A DNA stretch of 64,000 bases from Bacteroidia bacterium (GTDB lineage Bacteria; Bacteroidota; Bacteroidia; UKL13-3): positions 334,409 to 398,408 of the forward strand of contig JAKLJI010000001.1 in NCBI GenBank assembly GCA_023151275.1, given 5' to 3'. Position numbers and translations under genes: made by a program. This document shows positions 1-8,874 of this stretch, in pieces. Within the stretch, counting starts at the first letter, position 1; every line of letters begins with the position of its first letter. The notes beneath the pieces were generated by a model. It was not told where the DNA came from, searched no databases, and worked only from the letters and a program-made list of their open reading frames with translations.

Positions 1-1
1 A

Positions 2-511
2 ATAAAATACGACAATCCCTGGATACAGCTTCAACATTCAGATGTAATTAACCCATCCGGAAATCCGGGCATTTACGGACTCGTTCATTTCAAGAATCTG
101 GCCATTGGCATCATTCCCCTCGACAGCGAAAACAATACCTGGATAGTGGGACAATACCGCTATGCCATAAACCGCTACTCTTGGGAAATTCCGGAAGGTG
201 GCGGAAAACTTGAAAACGACCCGCTCGATTCAGCAAAACGTGAGTTATTGGAAGAATGTGGCATCGTTGCCAACTCCTGGAACTTGCTCATGGAAATGCA
301 CCTAAGCAATTCGGCCACCAACGAGCATTCTTTGGTTTACGTAGCCCGCGATTTATCTTTTACGGAGGCACAACCCGAAGACACCGAAGATCTACGCCTG
401 CGCAAACTGCCCTTTGAAGAGCTGTATCAACTGGTAATGCAAGGTCAAATTACCGATGCCATAACCGTGGCTGCGGTGCTAAAACTCAAACTGCAACTCT
501 CCGGAATTTAA
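2..511 (+). CDS. Nudix hydrolase, 5' end cut by the window edge
   Basis: The reading frame is open from base 2 to the TAA at 509-511, so the gene begins outside the window and about 169 codons are visible. Nudix enzymes hydrolyse nucleoside diphosphates linked to another moiety; the length and N-terminal half suggest an ADP-sugar type pyrophosphatase, but the substrate cannot be read. A Nudix box is recognisable: GGGKLEN, a short linker, then RELLEECG holding the metal-binding glutamates. The first conserved Glu of the box appears as Asn, so the match is imperfect. A GTG at 146 gives a shorter frame, but it cuts into the fold and is unlikely to be the true start. Confidence 0.85.
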   Translation: MKYDNPWIQLQHSDVINPSGNPGIYGLVHFKNLAIGIIPLDSENNTWIVGQYRYAINRYSWEIPEGGGKLENDPLDSAKRELLEECGIVANSWNLLMEMHLSNSATNEHSLVYVARDLSFTEAQPEDTEDLRLRKLPFEELYQLVMQGQITDAITVAAVLKLKLQLSGI

Positions 512-845
512 CCCGCCGATTTTAAGCTTTTCTTTTGGGGCTTGCACCTTGCCAAGGAAAGGTCATTTCAATCAAAACTACGTTCCGCAAGGTGCCGGGT
601 CATCACTCCTACTCCCTTGCAAAAAACGCGCAACTGTAGGGCGCAATTGGGCTTCCTGTGGTCGCCAATGGCACCCAACAGTTCCTGCATTTTTTAGCTG
701 CGGGGGTATCCGCATCTGCCCCTAAGCCGGAGGGGAGGCGCATTAACTCGCGCCACAACTCACACTTATTGTATCCTTTGACTTTGTAATAGATCCTCAA
801 TTTGATTTCCGTACATTTTTTCCTGATCTTGGTTTATAAATCCAT
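512..845. other. Gene-free stretch with one inverted repeat
   Basis: No convincing gene in 334 bases. It contains a perfect 9-base inverted repeat, GCACCTTGC at 544-552 and GCAAGGTGC at 587-595, separated by 34 bases and followed by a GC-richer stretch around 640-740. No T-run follows the second arm, so it does not look like an intrinsic terminator. A 63-codon minus-strand frame here has no recognisable features. Confidence 0.5.
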
Positions 846-1061
846 ATGACATACAGGTTAATACTTCCTGTAGAAGACAATAAAGTTGTTGTGACGCTTC
901 CTCCAGACTTTAAAGGAAGGAAAGAAGTAGCTGTGTTTATTGACGATGAGGTGTGCACTCGGTCACAAAAATTTGAGGAGCTTAAATTGGCTATGACGAA
1001 TCCATTACTCCTCTCAGACATTGCAGAGGTCCATCAGGAATTTGACGCCATCGACAGTTAG
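846..1061 (+). CDS. Small antitoxin-like protein, no partner toxin beside it
   Basis: A 71-residue acidic protein starting at ATG 846. The N-terminus (about residues 3-33) has alternating hydrophobic and charged residues ending in FIDD. The C-terminal half is a charged helical stretch with LLLSDIAEVHQEF, a pattern common in small Bacteroidota and cyanobacterial proteins annotated as antitoxins of type II toxin-antitoxin pairs. In such pairs a small toxin gene usually overlaps or follows at once. Here the next 70 bases are non-coding and the following gene is on the opposite strand. The toxin role is inferred from resemblance only; this may be a solitary or relict antitoxin. Confidence 0.5.
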   Translation: MTYRLILPVEDNKVVVTLPPDFKGRKEVAVFIDDEVCTRSQKFEELKLAMTNPLLLSDIAEVHQEFDAIDS

Positions 1062-1130
1062 ACTTTCAAACAAATCAACAGTGTAGCTCTAGCCGCTAAC
1101 ACCGAGCATTATTGAAAAATTAACCTCCCA

Positions 1131-2924
1131 TCAATCCAAATCCAACCAAGCATCTATCCGTATAAATAAGGTATCCTCAGGGTTTCCAAAATTTTGATTT
1201 CCGGCTTGCTGCCTGCGCCTGTTGCTGGCCTGATTTTCCCAACTTCCTCGCGTTAACTTAAACTGCTTGTAGTTTCTGGTAAAGCGTTTTAATACCAACA
1301 CGTAATTCCCGGACTCCATGCGCCTAAACCGATAACGTTCATCAGCAGGTTGCCAGTTGTTGAAGTTTCCGGTGAGGTAAATGCCATCTTTTGGTGGCGT
1401 ATTCGCAGGCACTTGATCCAACACAATAACCAATTTTCTAAAAGGTAATTCATCTACCCAACGGGCAATTTTTAAGTGCAGGGTATCTTGAGAATAACCG
1501 CCCGGAATGCGTTTATTTCCCATTTTTCGGCCATGTTGGTCTGCTTCTTCGGTTTCCCAGCTGCCACGGGTAATTTTATACTCATGTGCTCGCGAATCGT
1601 TCAACTTAAGCGTAAACAGATAACGTCCTCCCGAAATTCGCTTAAACCGATACTGCGGATCGCTGGCATTCCAGTTGTTAAAATCTCCGGCCAAGTAAAT
1701 AAACTCATCCTCCTGGGTATAGTCCGAAACTTGCTCTATAATAAAGGTGAGCTTCCGAAATCCATCGGTTTCAAAATAATTCTCAGGTGCAATTGGCGGA
1801 CCTGTCGGAAGAGGAATCACCAGAGGTTTTTGCTCGTTAGGCACCTGTTGATGGGCCAAATCCGGAGCTTTAGGACTTTTGTTTTTAGGGTCTTTAGGAG
1901 AAAAATCAAGCCAGTTCTCAATATCCAGGTATAGGGTATCACCACTAACCTTTACTTCCCTATCGGGAATTTCACCAAAGTTGCGGTTCGTTTCAACTTT
2001 GTCCCAAGCGCCACGCGTAATTTTAAATTGCAACAACTCCTGCTTTCTGGCCCTCAGGTTTAAATAAGCCCGCCTGCCCTTTTGCCTAAACTGAAAACTG
2101 TTGTCGTGTGGATTCCAAAAATTGAAATTTCCGGCAGCGTAAAAACGTGAGCCCGGAATTGTACCCGCCGGCACCGATTTGATGCAAAGCACCATATCAA
2201 CCAAACTTTCATCGGGCAAATCAAGCCAGTTGCGCAACTGGATAAACGCGGTATCGCAATCGCCAAAACGCAGTTCCCTGTACTTTTTGTCTTCATTGTT
2301 TTCATCGGCTTCAACCGATTCCATGCTTCCTCGGTTAATCTTAAACTGAACCACAGGAACCAAACGAGGAAGGGTTAGGTAATACTTGCCATTGGGACCC
2401 GGTTTAAACTCAAACTCTTTTTGACCAGTACTCCAGTAGTTGATATTGCCCGATAAAAATATACGGCTGCCAATGGGCGTATTTTCTGGCAATTTCTCAA
2501 GTACCAAAACCATTTTTCCGCAAAACACGGGCTCCAAATCCTTCCAACCCGAAATGTAATTGATAGAAGCCTCGCCTGTTTGTAAATCCCAAGTTCGGTT
2601 CATGATTTCGCCACTGCACGAATCGGTTTCTACATTGCTCCATTCCCCACGGGTAAACTTATACTGTACAATGCCAAAACCCCAGGGTAAATCCACGTAC
2701 CAATTCCCGCTTTCTCCATCTGCTTGCAAGGCATAACGCGGATCTGCCGGATTCCAGGAATTAAAACTTCCAGCCACATAAACCGGCGAACCTTGTGGCG
2801 TATTAGGTGGAAGTGCGGCCACCACAATGCGTTTTCGTTGACAAGACGAAAACAAGAGGACCATGCAAATCAACACCTGCAAGGCCAGGAAACCTATTCG
2901 GTATATGTTCCTTTTCTCAGGCAT
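1131..2924 (-). CDS. Lipoprotein with five glycogen-binding-like repeats
   Basis: A 597-residue protein with a lipoprotein signal peptide (hydrophobic residues 9-27, lipobox LFSSC with Cys about 28). The rest is five ~100-residue repeats at about 32-131, 137-238, 243-343, 391-495 and 496-597. Each has a P-x-N-T-P type turn, a G-x-F-N-x-W core, a K-(F/I)-T-R-G-x-W strand and a closing W-x-D. This resembles the E-set/CBM48-CBM20 fold that binds glycogen or starch in AMPK and branching enzymes. A Pro/Lys-rich linker separates repeats 3 and 4. No catalytic domain is seen. The gene overlaps the upstream response regulator gene by 8 bases, so it is the last gene of the two-component operon. Sugar binding is inferred from fold resemblance. 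Confidence 0.8.
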   Translation of the reverse strand: MPEKRNIYRIGFLALQVLICMVLLFSSCQRKRIVVAALPPNTPQGSPVYVAGSFNSWNPADPRYALQADGESGNWYVDLPWGFGIVQYKFTRGEWSNVETDSCSGEIMNRTWDLQTGEASINYISGWKDLEPVFCGKMVLVLEKLPENTPIGSRIFLSGNINYWSTGQKEFEFKPGPNGKYYLTLPRLVPVVQFKINRGSMESVEADENNEDKKYRELRFGDCDTAFIQLRNWLDLPDESLVDMVLCIKSVPAGTIPGSRFYAAGNFNFWNPHDNSFQFRQKGRRAYLNLRARKQELLQFKITRGAWDKVETNRNFGEIPDREVKVSGDTLYLDIENWLDFSPKDPKNKSPKAPDLAHQQVPNEQKPLVIPLPTGPPIAPENYFETDGFRKLTFIIEQVSDYTQEDEFIYLAGDFNNWNASDPQYRFKRISGGRYLFTLKLNDSRAHEYKITRGSWETEEADQHGRKMGNKRIPGGYSQDTLHLKIARWVDELPFRKLVIVLDQVPANTPPKDGIYLTGNFNNWQPADERYRFRRMESGNYVLVLKRFTRNYKQFKLTRGSWENQASNRRRQQAGNQNFGNPEDTLFIRIDAWLDLD

Positions 2925-3684
2925 TGTCCATCCAATTCAAAAATGCATCTACCCGCAAGCGACTAACCAGCACCTGTTCTTCCGCTTCGGGTAAAATTTC
3001 GAGCAGTAAGCGGCTATTGAAATACTTGTGCACCTTTTTAATGCAGGAGTATGAAACAATAATTCCTCGTCCGGCTCTAAAAAAATCTTTTCGGCTAAGT
3101 TGCTGCTCCAACTCATCCAACGTGTATTCAATCACATACTTTTTAGCATCGTGGGTGGTTAAGGTAACCGTGTTTCTATCGGCACTAAACCAGGCAATTT
3201 CAGCTGTTTCAACGGTTTTAAACTGGTCGCCCAACTTAATCAGAAAACGCGATTTTTCGGGTTTTGGAGCAATTCCCAACAAGCGCCTTAACTCGTCGCC
3301 ATCCAATGCCGGTTTACGAGTTCCGGCTTGTTGCAAACGATCAAGCTTGTTGATGGCCTTTTCAAGCAAAGCCGGCTCAACCGGTTTTAACAAGTAATCT
3401 ACCGAATTCAACTCAAAAGCCTGTATGGCGTACTCGTTGTAGGCGGTGGTAAAAATCACAGGTTTATCAATGCGCAGCGACCTAAAAATATCGAAACTCA
3501 AGCCATCTGAAAGCTGAATATCCAAAAAAATCAAATCAAAATCTTCGTTGTCCTCCAGCCATTCTATGGCATCTTTCACCGAATCAAGTTCAGCAACTAC
3601 CTCAATTCCTTTGTCGAGTTTAGCCAAAAGACGCTTCAATTCCTGGCGGGCATAGGGTTCATCTTCTATCAGTAAGGCTTTCAT
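2917..3684 (-). CDS. LytTR-family response regulator
   Basis: A 255-residue DNA-binding response regulator. Residues 1-120 form a receiver domain with the acidic pocket at EDE (7-9), the phospho-acceptor Asp about 55 in LIFLDIQLSD and the conserved Lys in LLKPVEP. Residues from about 146 to the end form a LytTR domain, the beta-rich DNA-binding fold of AlgR/AgrA-type regulators. Its start overlaps the stop of the histidine kinase gene by 4 bases (ATGA type), so the two are translationally coupled and are almost certainly cognate. The target promoter is not evident; the co-operonic lipoprotein is a possible output. Confidence 0.95.
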   Translation of the reverse strand: MKALLIEDEPYARQELKRLLAKLDKGIEVVAELDSVKDAIEWLEDNEDFDLIFLDIQLSDGLSFDIFRSLRIDKPVIFTTAYNEYAIQAFELNSVDYLLKPVEPALLEKAINKLDRLQQAGTRKPALDGDELRRLLGIAPKPEKSRFLIKLGDQFKTVETAEIAWFSADRNTVTLTTHDAKKYVIEYTLDELEQQLSRKDFFRAGRGIIVSYSCIKKVHKYFNSRLLLEILPEAEEQVLVSRLRVDAFLNWMDNA

Positions 3685-4742
3685 TGTGCTTGGTTTAAAT
3701 TTTCGGGTAAAAGCGGAATTTGCACGGTAAAAAACGAATCTGTTTTTTCAATTTCAACCTTGCCTCCGCCCATAAAATCAAAACGGTTACTAATCATTTC
3801 AAGCCCGAGCTTGCTCGAAAACTCAAGGTTCTCTTTGGCTTGTAAGTTGTTTCTCACCACCAGCTTTCCGGCATCGTAAAAAATTTCAACCCGCAGCGGT
3901 CTTGAAGCAGAAACCACATTGTGCTTGATGGCATTCTCAATAAGCATTTGCAAGCAAAGAGGGATAACCTGCTTTTGCCGGATGGAATCCGGGACATTCA
4001 ACTCAAAAAACAACATACCCTCAAAACGAATGCTCAATAGCTTGCGGTAATTATCAAAAAAATCCAGCTCCTCAGACAGTGGTATTGTTTCTCTATTTCT
4101 AAATTCCAAAATGCTACGGTACACCCGCGAAAGCATGCGCAAAAAATCTGCGGCCTTATCCTGGCTTTCGTAGATAAGCGATGACAACGTATTCAAATTA
4201 TTGAACAGAAAATGCGGATTGATTTGATTGCGCAACATTTCGAGATTAAAACGCGCTTTGTCTTTTTCGTAAGACTCTTGCTGCACACGGGCATGATGCC
4301 ATTGCTGCACAAAATAGCCGGAAAAATCAACCAACACGTTCAATTCGAGCACCAAGGCCACAATCAAAAACTGATAAAAAACCATGGTAAAATCTACAAA
4401 CACATTGGCAAAACCCGCTCTGTATGCGAAGTACTCAAGCCCCAACAAGCCCAAATGCAGAATCAAATTATTCAGAACAGCCTGCTGCAAGGTTTGCACA
4501 CCAAAGCGCTTTACCGGATTTCGAGACCAGGGAAACTGCTCATCAAGTTTGGCCGATACATTTTTGTTGAGCCTGAAAAGGGCCCAGAACATAAAAAATC
4601 CATAGATCAAACGGACCAGAAAATCCTCGGCAAAAAACTGAAAGCCCATCAGGCTAAGCAACAGCTCGTGTATAAGCAGAAACAGCAAAACACTGCCTAC
4701 AAATACATAGATTCTAAAGCCCTTGCCCGATCGCATTTCCAT
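3681..4742 (-). CDS. LytS/YehU-type sensor histidine kinase
   Basis: A 353-residue membrane histidine kinase. The N-terminal 145 residues carry about four transmembrane helices with no large extracytoplasmic domain. A short coiled linker then leads to a His_kinase (LytS-type) domain with the phospho-accepting His about 177 in NPHFLFNNLN, followed by a HATPase_c domain whose N-box reads LIENAIKHN. This family usually pairs with LytTR regulators, matching the gene directly downstream. The upstream gene ends 2 bases before this start. The signal sensed is unknown; the compact membrane sensor suggests an envelope-derived or membrane signal. Confidence 0.95.
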   Translation of the reverse strand: MEMRSGKGFRIYVFVGSVLLFLLIHELLLSLMGFQFFAEDFLVRLIYGFFMFWALFRLNKNVSAKLDEQFPWSRNPVKRFGVQTLQQAVLNNLILHLGLLGLEYFAYRAGFANVFVDFTMVFYQFLIVALVLELNVLVDFSGYFVQQWHHARVQQESYEKDKARFNLEMLRNQINPHFLFNNLNTLSSLIYESQDKAADFLRMLSRVYRSILEFRNRETIPLSEELDFFDNYRKLLSIRFEGMLFFELNVPDSIRQKQVIPLCLQMLIENAIKHNVVSASRPLRVEIFYDAGKLVVRNNLQAKENLEFSSKLGLEMISNRFDFMGGGKVEIEKTDSFFTVQIPLLPENLNQAQ

Positions 4743-4744
4743 TC

Positions 4745-5122
4745 CTATTCAAATGTACTTGCCGGGCTGCTTTTGAAAAACTCTTTTTCAATAATCTCGC
4801 TGCCTTTTATCAAACGAACCTTAAAACTTCCTTCAGGAAACTGGCTTAAATCAAAAACTTCCGAAACGGCTTGCTCCCGGTAAGTAGCAGAAAACAAACA
4901 GGTTGTTCCACTTACAAATTGGAGTTTAATGGTTTCTTTTTCGGGTTGAACCAAACCCAAGCGGAGGTTTGAACTTCCATCATAAAAAACTGTGCTTTCC
5001 AGGTTTTGGGTTTCAATGCGCTGCACAGATTGGCAACCTTTGCGTTCACCATTTTCTGCTTTAAGTTTTGTTGAGGTTAAGGCTCCCAGAGTCCAAAATC
5101 CGATTAAGATGTACTTTTTCAT
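4745..5122 (-). CDS. Small secreted protein of a two-component operon, unknown function
   Basis: The frame is open to 5167, but the likely start is the ATG at 5122, giving a 125-residue protein that opens with a Sec signal peptide (MKKYILIGFW to about residue 22). The mature part is short, with predicted beta strands in its second half (FKVRLIKGSEIIEKEFF). That part resembles the C-terminal strand pattern of Bacteroidota envelope proteins, but no named family is recognised. It ends 2 bases before the histidine kinase start and is the first gene of the operon. A role in signal perception is possible from position only. Confidence 0.7.
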   Translation of the reverse strand: MKKYILIGFWTLGALTSTKLKAENGERKGCQSVQRIETQNLESTVFYDGSSNLRLGLVQPEKETIKLQFVSGTTCLFSATYREQAVSEVFDLSQFPEGSFKVRLIKGSEIIEKEFFKSSPASTFE

Positions 5123-5299
5123 GGCGTTTGTTTGAATTTGATGACTCAAAATTGCAGACAAAGCCAAGGCTAAAAAACGGAAATGCTCCCAATTGCACTC
5201 CGGAGTATCCGAAATGCAAAAAGGAGCATTCGCAGGAATATTTTGAAGTGAAGAAATATTCCATGATGCCTTATTTAGAGTATTCTCGTAAAATCAGAA

Positions 5300-6073
5300 C
5301 TAATCTTTCGGACTAAACAATTCAAATTTCATTTCATATTCAAACAAGGATATGTTCGTCGTTACTGTTACCGCATATTTAATTTTCTCATCCATTTCAT
5401 TGGCAACAATCACTCCTTTCACATCTTTATTTTTCGCCAAATTCTTCTTCACCCAACCCATATATCGGAGTAATTGGCCTAAAGCTCTATCCGCACCTCG
5501 CGATAACTTAAGTTCAAAAACGACAAAATTACCCACTTCGTCAACAGTTAAAATATCTATTGGCCCAACGTCAGTAGGATATTCCCTTCCATCTCTTCCG
5601 TTTTCATCAACAAATAATTTAAGTTTTGCTTCTTTATAAGTATGGAGATTGCGAATTAAAAAGTCTCGAAGATTTGCTTCAATCGGAAACAAAAAGGAAC
5701 CTGGACCGCTCTCAACTTGCTCGTCAAAATCTTCTAGATCATTAATTATCTGCCTAATACCTAAGCCCCCAAACTCATTTTGAAAGATTTCCCAAGTTCC
5801 GTGTTCCTGGGGATTATACTTTACAACCTGCCCGCGACCTGTGGAGAATAAAATATCATATTGTGAATTAGATAATCGAGGTTTTTTATTCTCTGGGTAA
5901 TGGATCCTTGAGGCGTGATTAACACAAAGGACAATGATTTGAGCATTGATTGTCGATTCATTTACATTGCCCCACTTTGTATTAACATACTTTCTTATTT
6001 CTAGATAAGTTGCACGGCCGTTAAGGTTATCAACAGCCTCTTTTATCATTTGCCAAACAAAAGGTCTTTCCAT
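5300..6073 (-). CDS. NucS/DUF91-like nuclease with N-terminal winged helix
   Basis: A 257-residue protein. Residues 1-70 look like a winged-helix module (MIKEAVDNLNGRATYLEIRKYV). Residues about 135-250 resemble the C-terminal nuclease domain of NucS (DUF91, PD-(D/E)XK fold): an Asp in PIDILTVD, E-L-K in VVFELKLSRG, and a downstream Q-L-L-R-Y-M-G-W motif. NucS cuts mismatched or branched DNA in archaea and actinobacteria; relatives with other N-terminal domains are often orphan nucleases of unknown role. No methyltransferase or helicase gene is beside it. The gene is more AT-rich than its neighbours, which hints at acquisition. The exact biological role is unknown. Confidence 0.75.
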   Translation of the reverse strand: MERPFVWQMIKEAVDNLNGRATYLEIRKYVNTKWGNVNESTINAQIIVLCVNHASRIHYPENKKPRLSNSQYDILFSTGRGQVVKYNPQEHGTWEIFQNEFGGLGIRQIINDLEDFDEQVESGPGSFLFPIEANLRDFLIRNLHTYKEAKLKLFVDENGRDGREYPTDVGPIDILTVDEVGNFVVFELKLSRGADRALGQLLRYMGWVKKNLAKNKDVKGVIVANEMDEKIKYAVTVTTNISLFEYEMKFELFSPKD

Positions 6074-6126
6074 TTAATTTTAAATATTGAAGATAGGTAA
6101 AATTCTTGGCATAATATTCTAAGCTT

Positions 6127-7461
6127 CTACTGAATCAAATGCCACAAACCAGCCATGTATGCAGGGTCTGTTATTTTTGATTCAGCCTTTTCTGCAATAA
6201 TACGTTCCAACAAAGCATCGTTCTTTTTTCCCTGATCCAATGCGTACTTGTATGGACTCAGGCTAAACGTGGTTAACTCGTATTGCGATTTAAAAATATC
6301 GGGATAAAGCTCAGTCAATTCGTGTTCAATATGCTTTTTGTGCAAGAAATGCGCATCGCCAACCTTATCCGCCATTTCGTAGTAGTTTTGGATAGCCAGT
6401 TCAGAAATGGCATCTGCATTGGGCTTGCGCTCTTTTTGGTATTCATCAAAAATGCGGGCCCAATCATCCCCATACTTTTCAATGCAATCATCCATAACCA
6501 CGCAATCTTCAAAACTGCAATTCATGCCTTGTCCGTAAAAGGGAACCACCGCATGTGCAGCATCACCCAACAAAGCCAATTTATCTTCTCTTACCCAAGG
6601 ATAACACCTTACCGTTACCAAACTTGAAGTAGGATTGGCAAAGAAATCATCCAATAAACCCGGCATCATAGACACAGCATCCGGGAATTGCTCTTCAAAA
6701 AAGCGACTTACCTCTTCGCGCGTTTTCAACTTATCAAAGCTATTCTCGCCTTCAAAAGGCATGAACAAGGTACAGGTAAAATCGCCGGCAGGATTTGGCA
6801 AGGCAATCATCATAAACGAACCACGCGGCCAAATGTGCAAGGCATTCTTCTCCATCAAGAAACTGCCGTTCTCTCCCGCTGGAATGGCAAGTTCTTTGTA
6901 GCCAACATGCAAATACTGCTGCGAATAATTGAATCTATCGGTGATTTGCAACCTTCCCCGGGTGGCCGCAAAAGCGCCATCGGTTCCCATAATGCGGTTG
7001 GCTTCAAACGTTTTCACACTGCCATCTTCCAGTTCAAATGTGGCAGCAGCTTTGTTCAAATCAACATCGGTGCAGCGGGCATTGAAATGCATGGAGATAT
7101 TGGGATAAGCTGAAGCCAATTCAATCAACTTTAAATTCAACCTACCCCGCGAAACCGAATTGATGGCCTGACCTTCTTTGCCATAGGGATGGTAATTTAA
7201 CTCACCGGTTCTGCTGTGCATCATGCGGCCATACATGGGAATTGCATCTTCCAGAATTTCTTTATCCAAGCCAATACGTTCCAAGGCACGCAAACCGCGC
7301 GTAGAAAGAGCCAGGTTAATGGACTTTCCGGCATAAATCCGATTGGTACGCATATCCGGACGTCTTTCAAAGAGATTTACCTGAAAACCTCTCTTGGCCA
7401 AATAGATAGAAAGCAATGAGCCGGATAATCCGCCTCCAATTACACTGATGGTTTCACTCAT
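6127..7461 (-). CDS. kmo: Kynurenine 3-monooxygenase
   Basis: FAD-dependent aromatic hydroxylase that converts L-kynurenine to 3-hydroxykynurenine with NADPH and O2. The ATG at 7461 (MSETISVIGGG) is preferred to the one at 7488, because the FAD-binding GxGxxG motif of this family lies within the first dozen residues; the protein is then 444 residues. A second flavoprotein motif, LGDAAHAVVPFYGQGMN, contacts FAD and is diagnostic of the family. The C-terminus contains hydrophobic stretches, as in other KMOs. It lies 90 bases downstream of kynU on the same strand. With kynU it forms the middle of the tryptophan-to-quinolinate route used by many Bacteroidota for NAD synthesis, or of tryptophan breakdown. 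Confidence 0.95.
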   Translation of the reverse strand: MSETISVIGGGLSGSLLSIYLAKRGFQVNLFERRPDMRTNRIYAGKSINLALSTRGLRALERIGLDKEILEDAIPMYGRMMHSRTGELNYHPYGKEGQAINSVSRGRLNLKLIELASAYPNISMHFNARCTDVDLNKAAATFELEDGSVKTFEANRIMGTDGAFAATRGRLQITDRFNYSQQYLHVGYKELAIPAGENGSFLMEKNALHIWPRGSFMMIALPNPAGDFTCTLFMPFEGENSFDKLKTREEVSRFFEEQFPDAVSMMPGLLDDFFANPTSSLVTVRCYPWVREDKLALLGDAAHAVVPFYGQGMNCSFEDCVVMDDCIEKYGDDWARIFDEYQKERKPNADAISELAIQNYYEMADKVGDAHFLHKKHIEHELTELYPDIFKSQYELTTFSLSPYKYALDQGKKNDALLERIIAEKAESKITDPAYMAGLWHLIQ

Positions 7462-7551
7462 ACGAACAAACATAAGGAATGTTGCCAATTCCGAAGGCTG
7501 ATTGAAGTCAGGATTGGCAGAATTCCATCAAAAAAACAGGAAGAAAGGGCT

Positions 7552-8823
7552 TTAGTTTTTAGCGGCATTGAAGTAGGCCTGCAAAGCCTCACCAACCCTG
7601 TACACATCTTCAAAGCTATTGTACATTGGAACAGGACTCATGCGAATGACATTGGGTTCTCTCCAATCGGGTAAAATTCCACGGCTTTCCAGAAAATCAA
7701 ACAACCGCTTGCCATCAGACTTCACAATAATTGAAAGTTGACAACCGCGGTCTTGAGGATTAACCGGGCTAATCACCTTCAAATGCTCAGAAAACTGCGC
7801 TAGGATAAAATACAAATAGGCTGTAAGCGATTCACTCTTGGCCCTCAGGTTTTGCATGCCGGCCTCATCAAACAAATCGAGCGAGGCTTTGTGGATGGCC
7901 ATTGGGAAAATTTGGGCGTTGCTAAGTTGCCAACCCGCAGCACCTTTCATTGGAATAAATCCCTTTTTCATTTGGAAACGCGACTCCTCATCGTGGCCCC
8001 ACCAACCCGCAAAGCGAACCAAGTCCGGATTATTGGCATGGCGTTGGTGAACAAAAACACCACTGGTACCACCCGGACCGGAATTCAGGTATTTGTACGT
8101 GCACCAAACGGCAAAATCAGGACCCCATTCGTGCAATTTTAAATGCAGGTTTCCGGCGGCATGGGCCAAATCAAAACCCACTTTTGCACCCACTTCGTGG
8201 GCTTTTTGGGTTATCGCTTCCATATCAAAAGCCTGCCCGGTAAGGTAGTTTACGCCACCCATCATCACAATAGCCAAACTATCTTTATGGGCTTCAATGG
8301 TAGCAAGAATGTCCTCAGTTCTTAAGGTATCTTCACCCTCACGCGGTTTAAGTTCAACAATGGCCTCGTCCGGATTTAAGCCATGGAACCTTGCCTGTGT
8401 TTCCATCGCGTACTGGTCGGAAGGAAATGCGGAACCTTCCATGATAATTTTGTAACGGGAAGCTGTTGGTTTGTAAAAACTAACCATCATCAGATGAAGA
8501 TTAGCTGTTAGATTATTCATGATAACCACTTCTTCGGGAAGTGCACCCACCACTTTTGCTGCTTTTTCGGTGAGAAAATGGTGGTAATACATCCAGGGAT
8601 TTTTGCCTTTAAAATGGCCTTCTACACCCAGTTCTGCCCAATCTTTCAACTCTTGTTCAATGGCATCCTTGGCCGATTTAGGTTGAAGACCAAGTGAATT
8701 TCCGCACAAATACACCTGGTCTTTACCCTGGTGCTGCGGAATATGAAAACGGGAACGAAAAGAAGCAAGAGCGTCGGAAGCATCCATCCGGCGGGCAAAA
8801 TCCAAAGAATTCTCGAAAAGCAT
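7552..8823 (-). CDS. kynU: Kynureninase
   Basis: A 423-residue PLP enzyme of fold type I that cleaves 3-hydroxykynurenine (or kynurenine) to 3-hydroxyanthranilate (or anthranilate) and alanine. The frame extends upstream to a TTG at 8874, but the ATG at 8823 gives the usual start (MLFENSLDFARRMD) and usual family length. Recognisable features are YLCGNSLGLQPK near the N-terminus, the HEVGAKVGFDLAHAAGN segment with the PLP-pyridine Asp, and the Schiff-base Lys in CTYKYLNSGPGG. Its neighbours are a DUF2452 gene upstream and kmo downstream, all on the minus strand. Confidence 0.95.
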   Translation of the reverse strand: MLFENSLDFARRMDASDALASFRSRFHIPQHQGKDQVYLCGNSLGLQPKSAKDAIEQELKDWAELGVEGHFKGKNPWMYYHHFLTEKAAKVVGALPEEVVIMNNLTANLHLMMVSFYKPTASRYKIIMEGSAFPSDQYAMETQARFHGLNPDEAIVELKPREGEDTLRTEDILATIEAHKDSLAIVMMGGVNYLTGQAFDMEAITQKAHEVGAKVGFDLAHAAGNLHLKLHEWGPDFAVWCTYKYLNSGPGGTSGVFVHQRHANNPDLVRFAGWWGHDEESRFQMKKGFIPMKGAAGWQLSNAQIFPMAIHKASLDLFDEAGMQNLRAKSESLTAYLYFILAQFSEHLKVISPVNPQDRGCQLSIIVKSDGKRLFDFLESRGILPDWREPNVIRMSPVPMYNSFEDVYRVGEALQAYFNAAKN

Positions 8824-8874
8824 GATTCGGTTTTTGGGCAAGTTTACGCCAAAAGCAGCGGAAAGGAAAGCCAA

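Noticed and set aside
544-595. Inverted repeat after the Nudix gene as a terminator
   Set aside because: The loop is 34 bases and no T-run follows the second arm.
609-800. 63-codon minus-strand frame
   Set aside because: Unusual composition, no domain, no promoter; more likely non-coding sequence with an inverted repeat beside it.
2807-3397. 196-codon plus-strand frame
   Set aside because: Antisense to the LytTR regulator and lipoprotein genes; Ser-rich shadow frame.
4212-4883. Long plus-strand frame opposite the histidine kinase gene
   Set aside because: Antisense shadow of a well-supported kinase gene; Lys/Gln-rich translation without recognisable features.
5300-6073. NucS-like gene as part of a restriction-modification system
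   Set aside because: No DNA methyltransferase or specificity subunit is encoded nearby; kept only as an orphan nuclease.
8824-8874. Upstream TTG start of kynureninase at 8874
   Set aside because: The ATG at 8823 gives the family's usual N-terminus and length; the extra 17 residues are not conserved in type.
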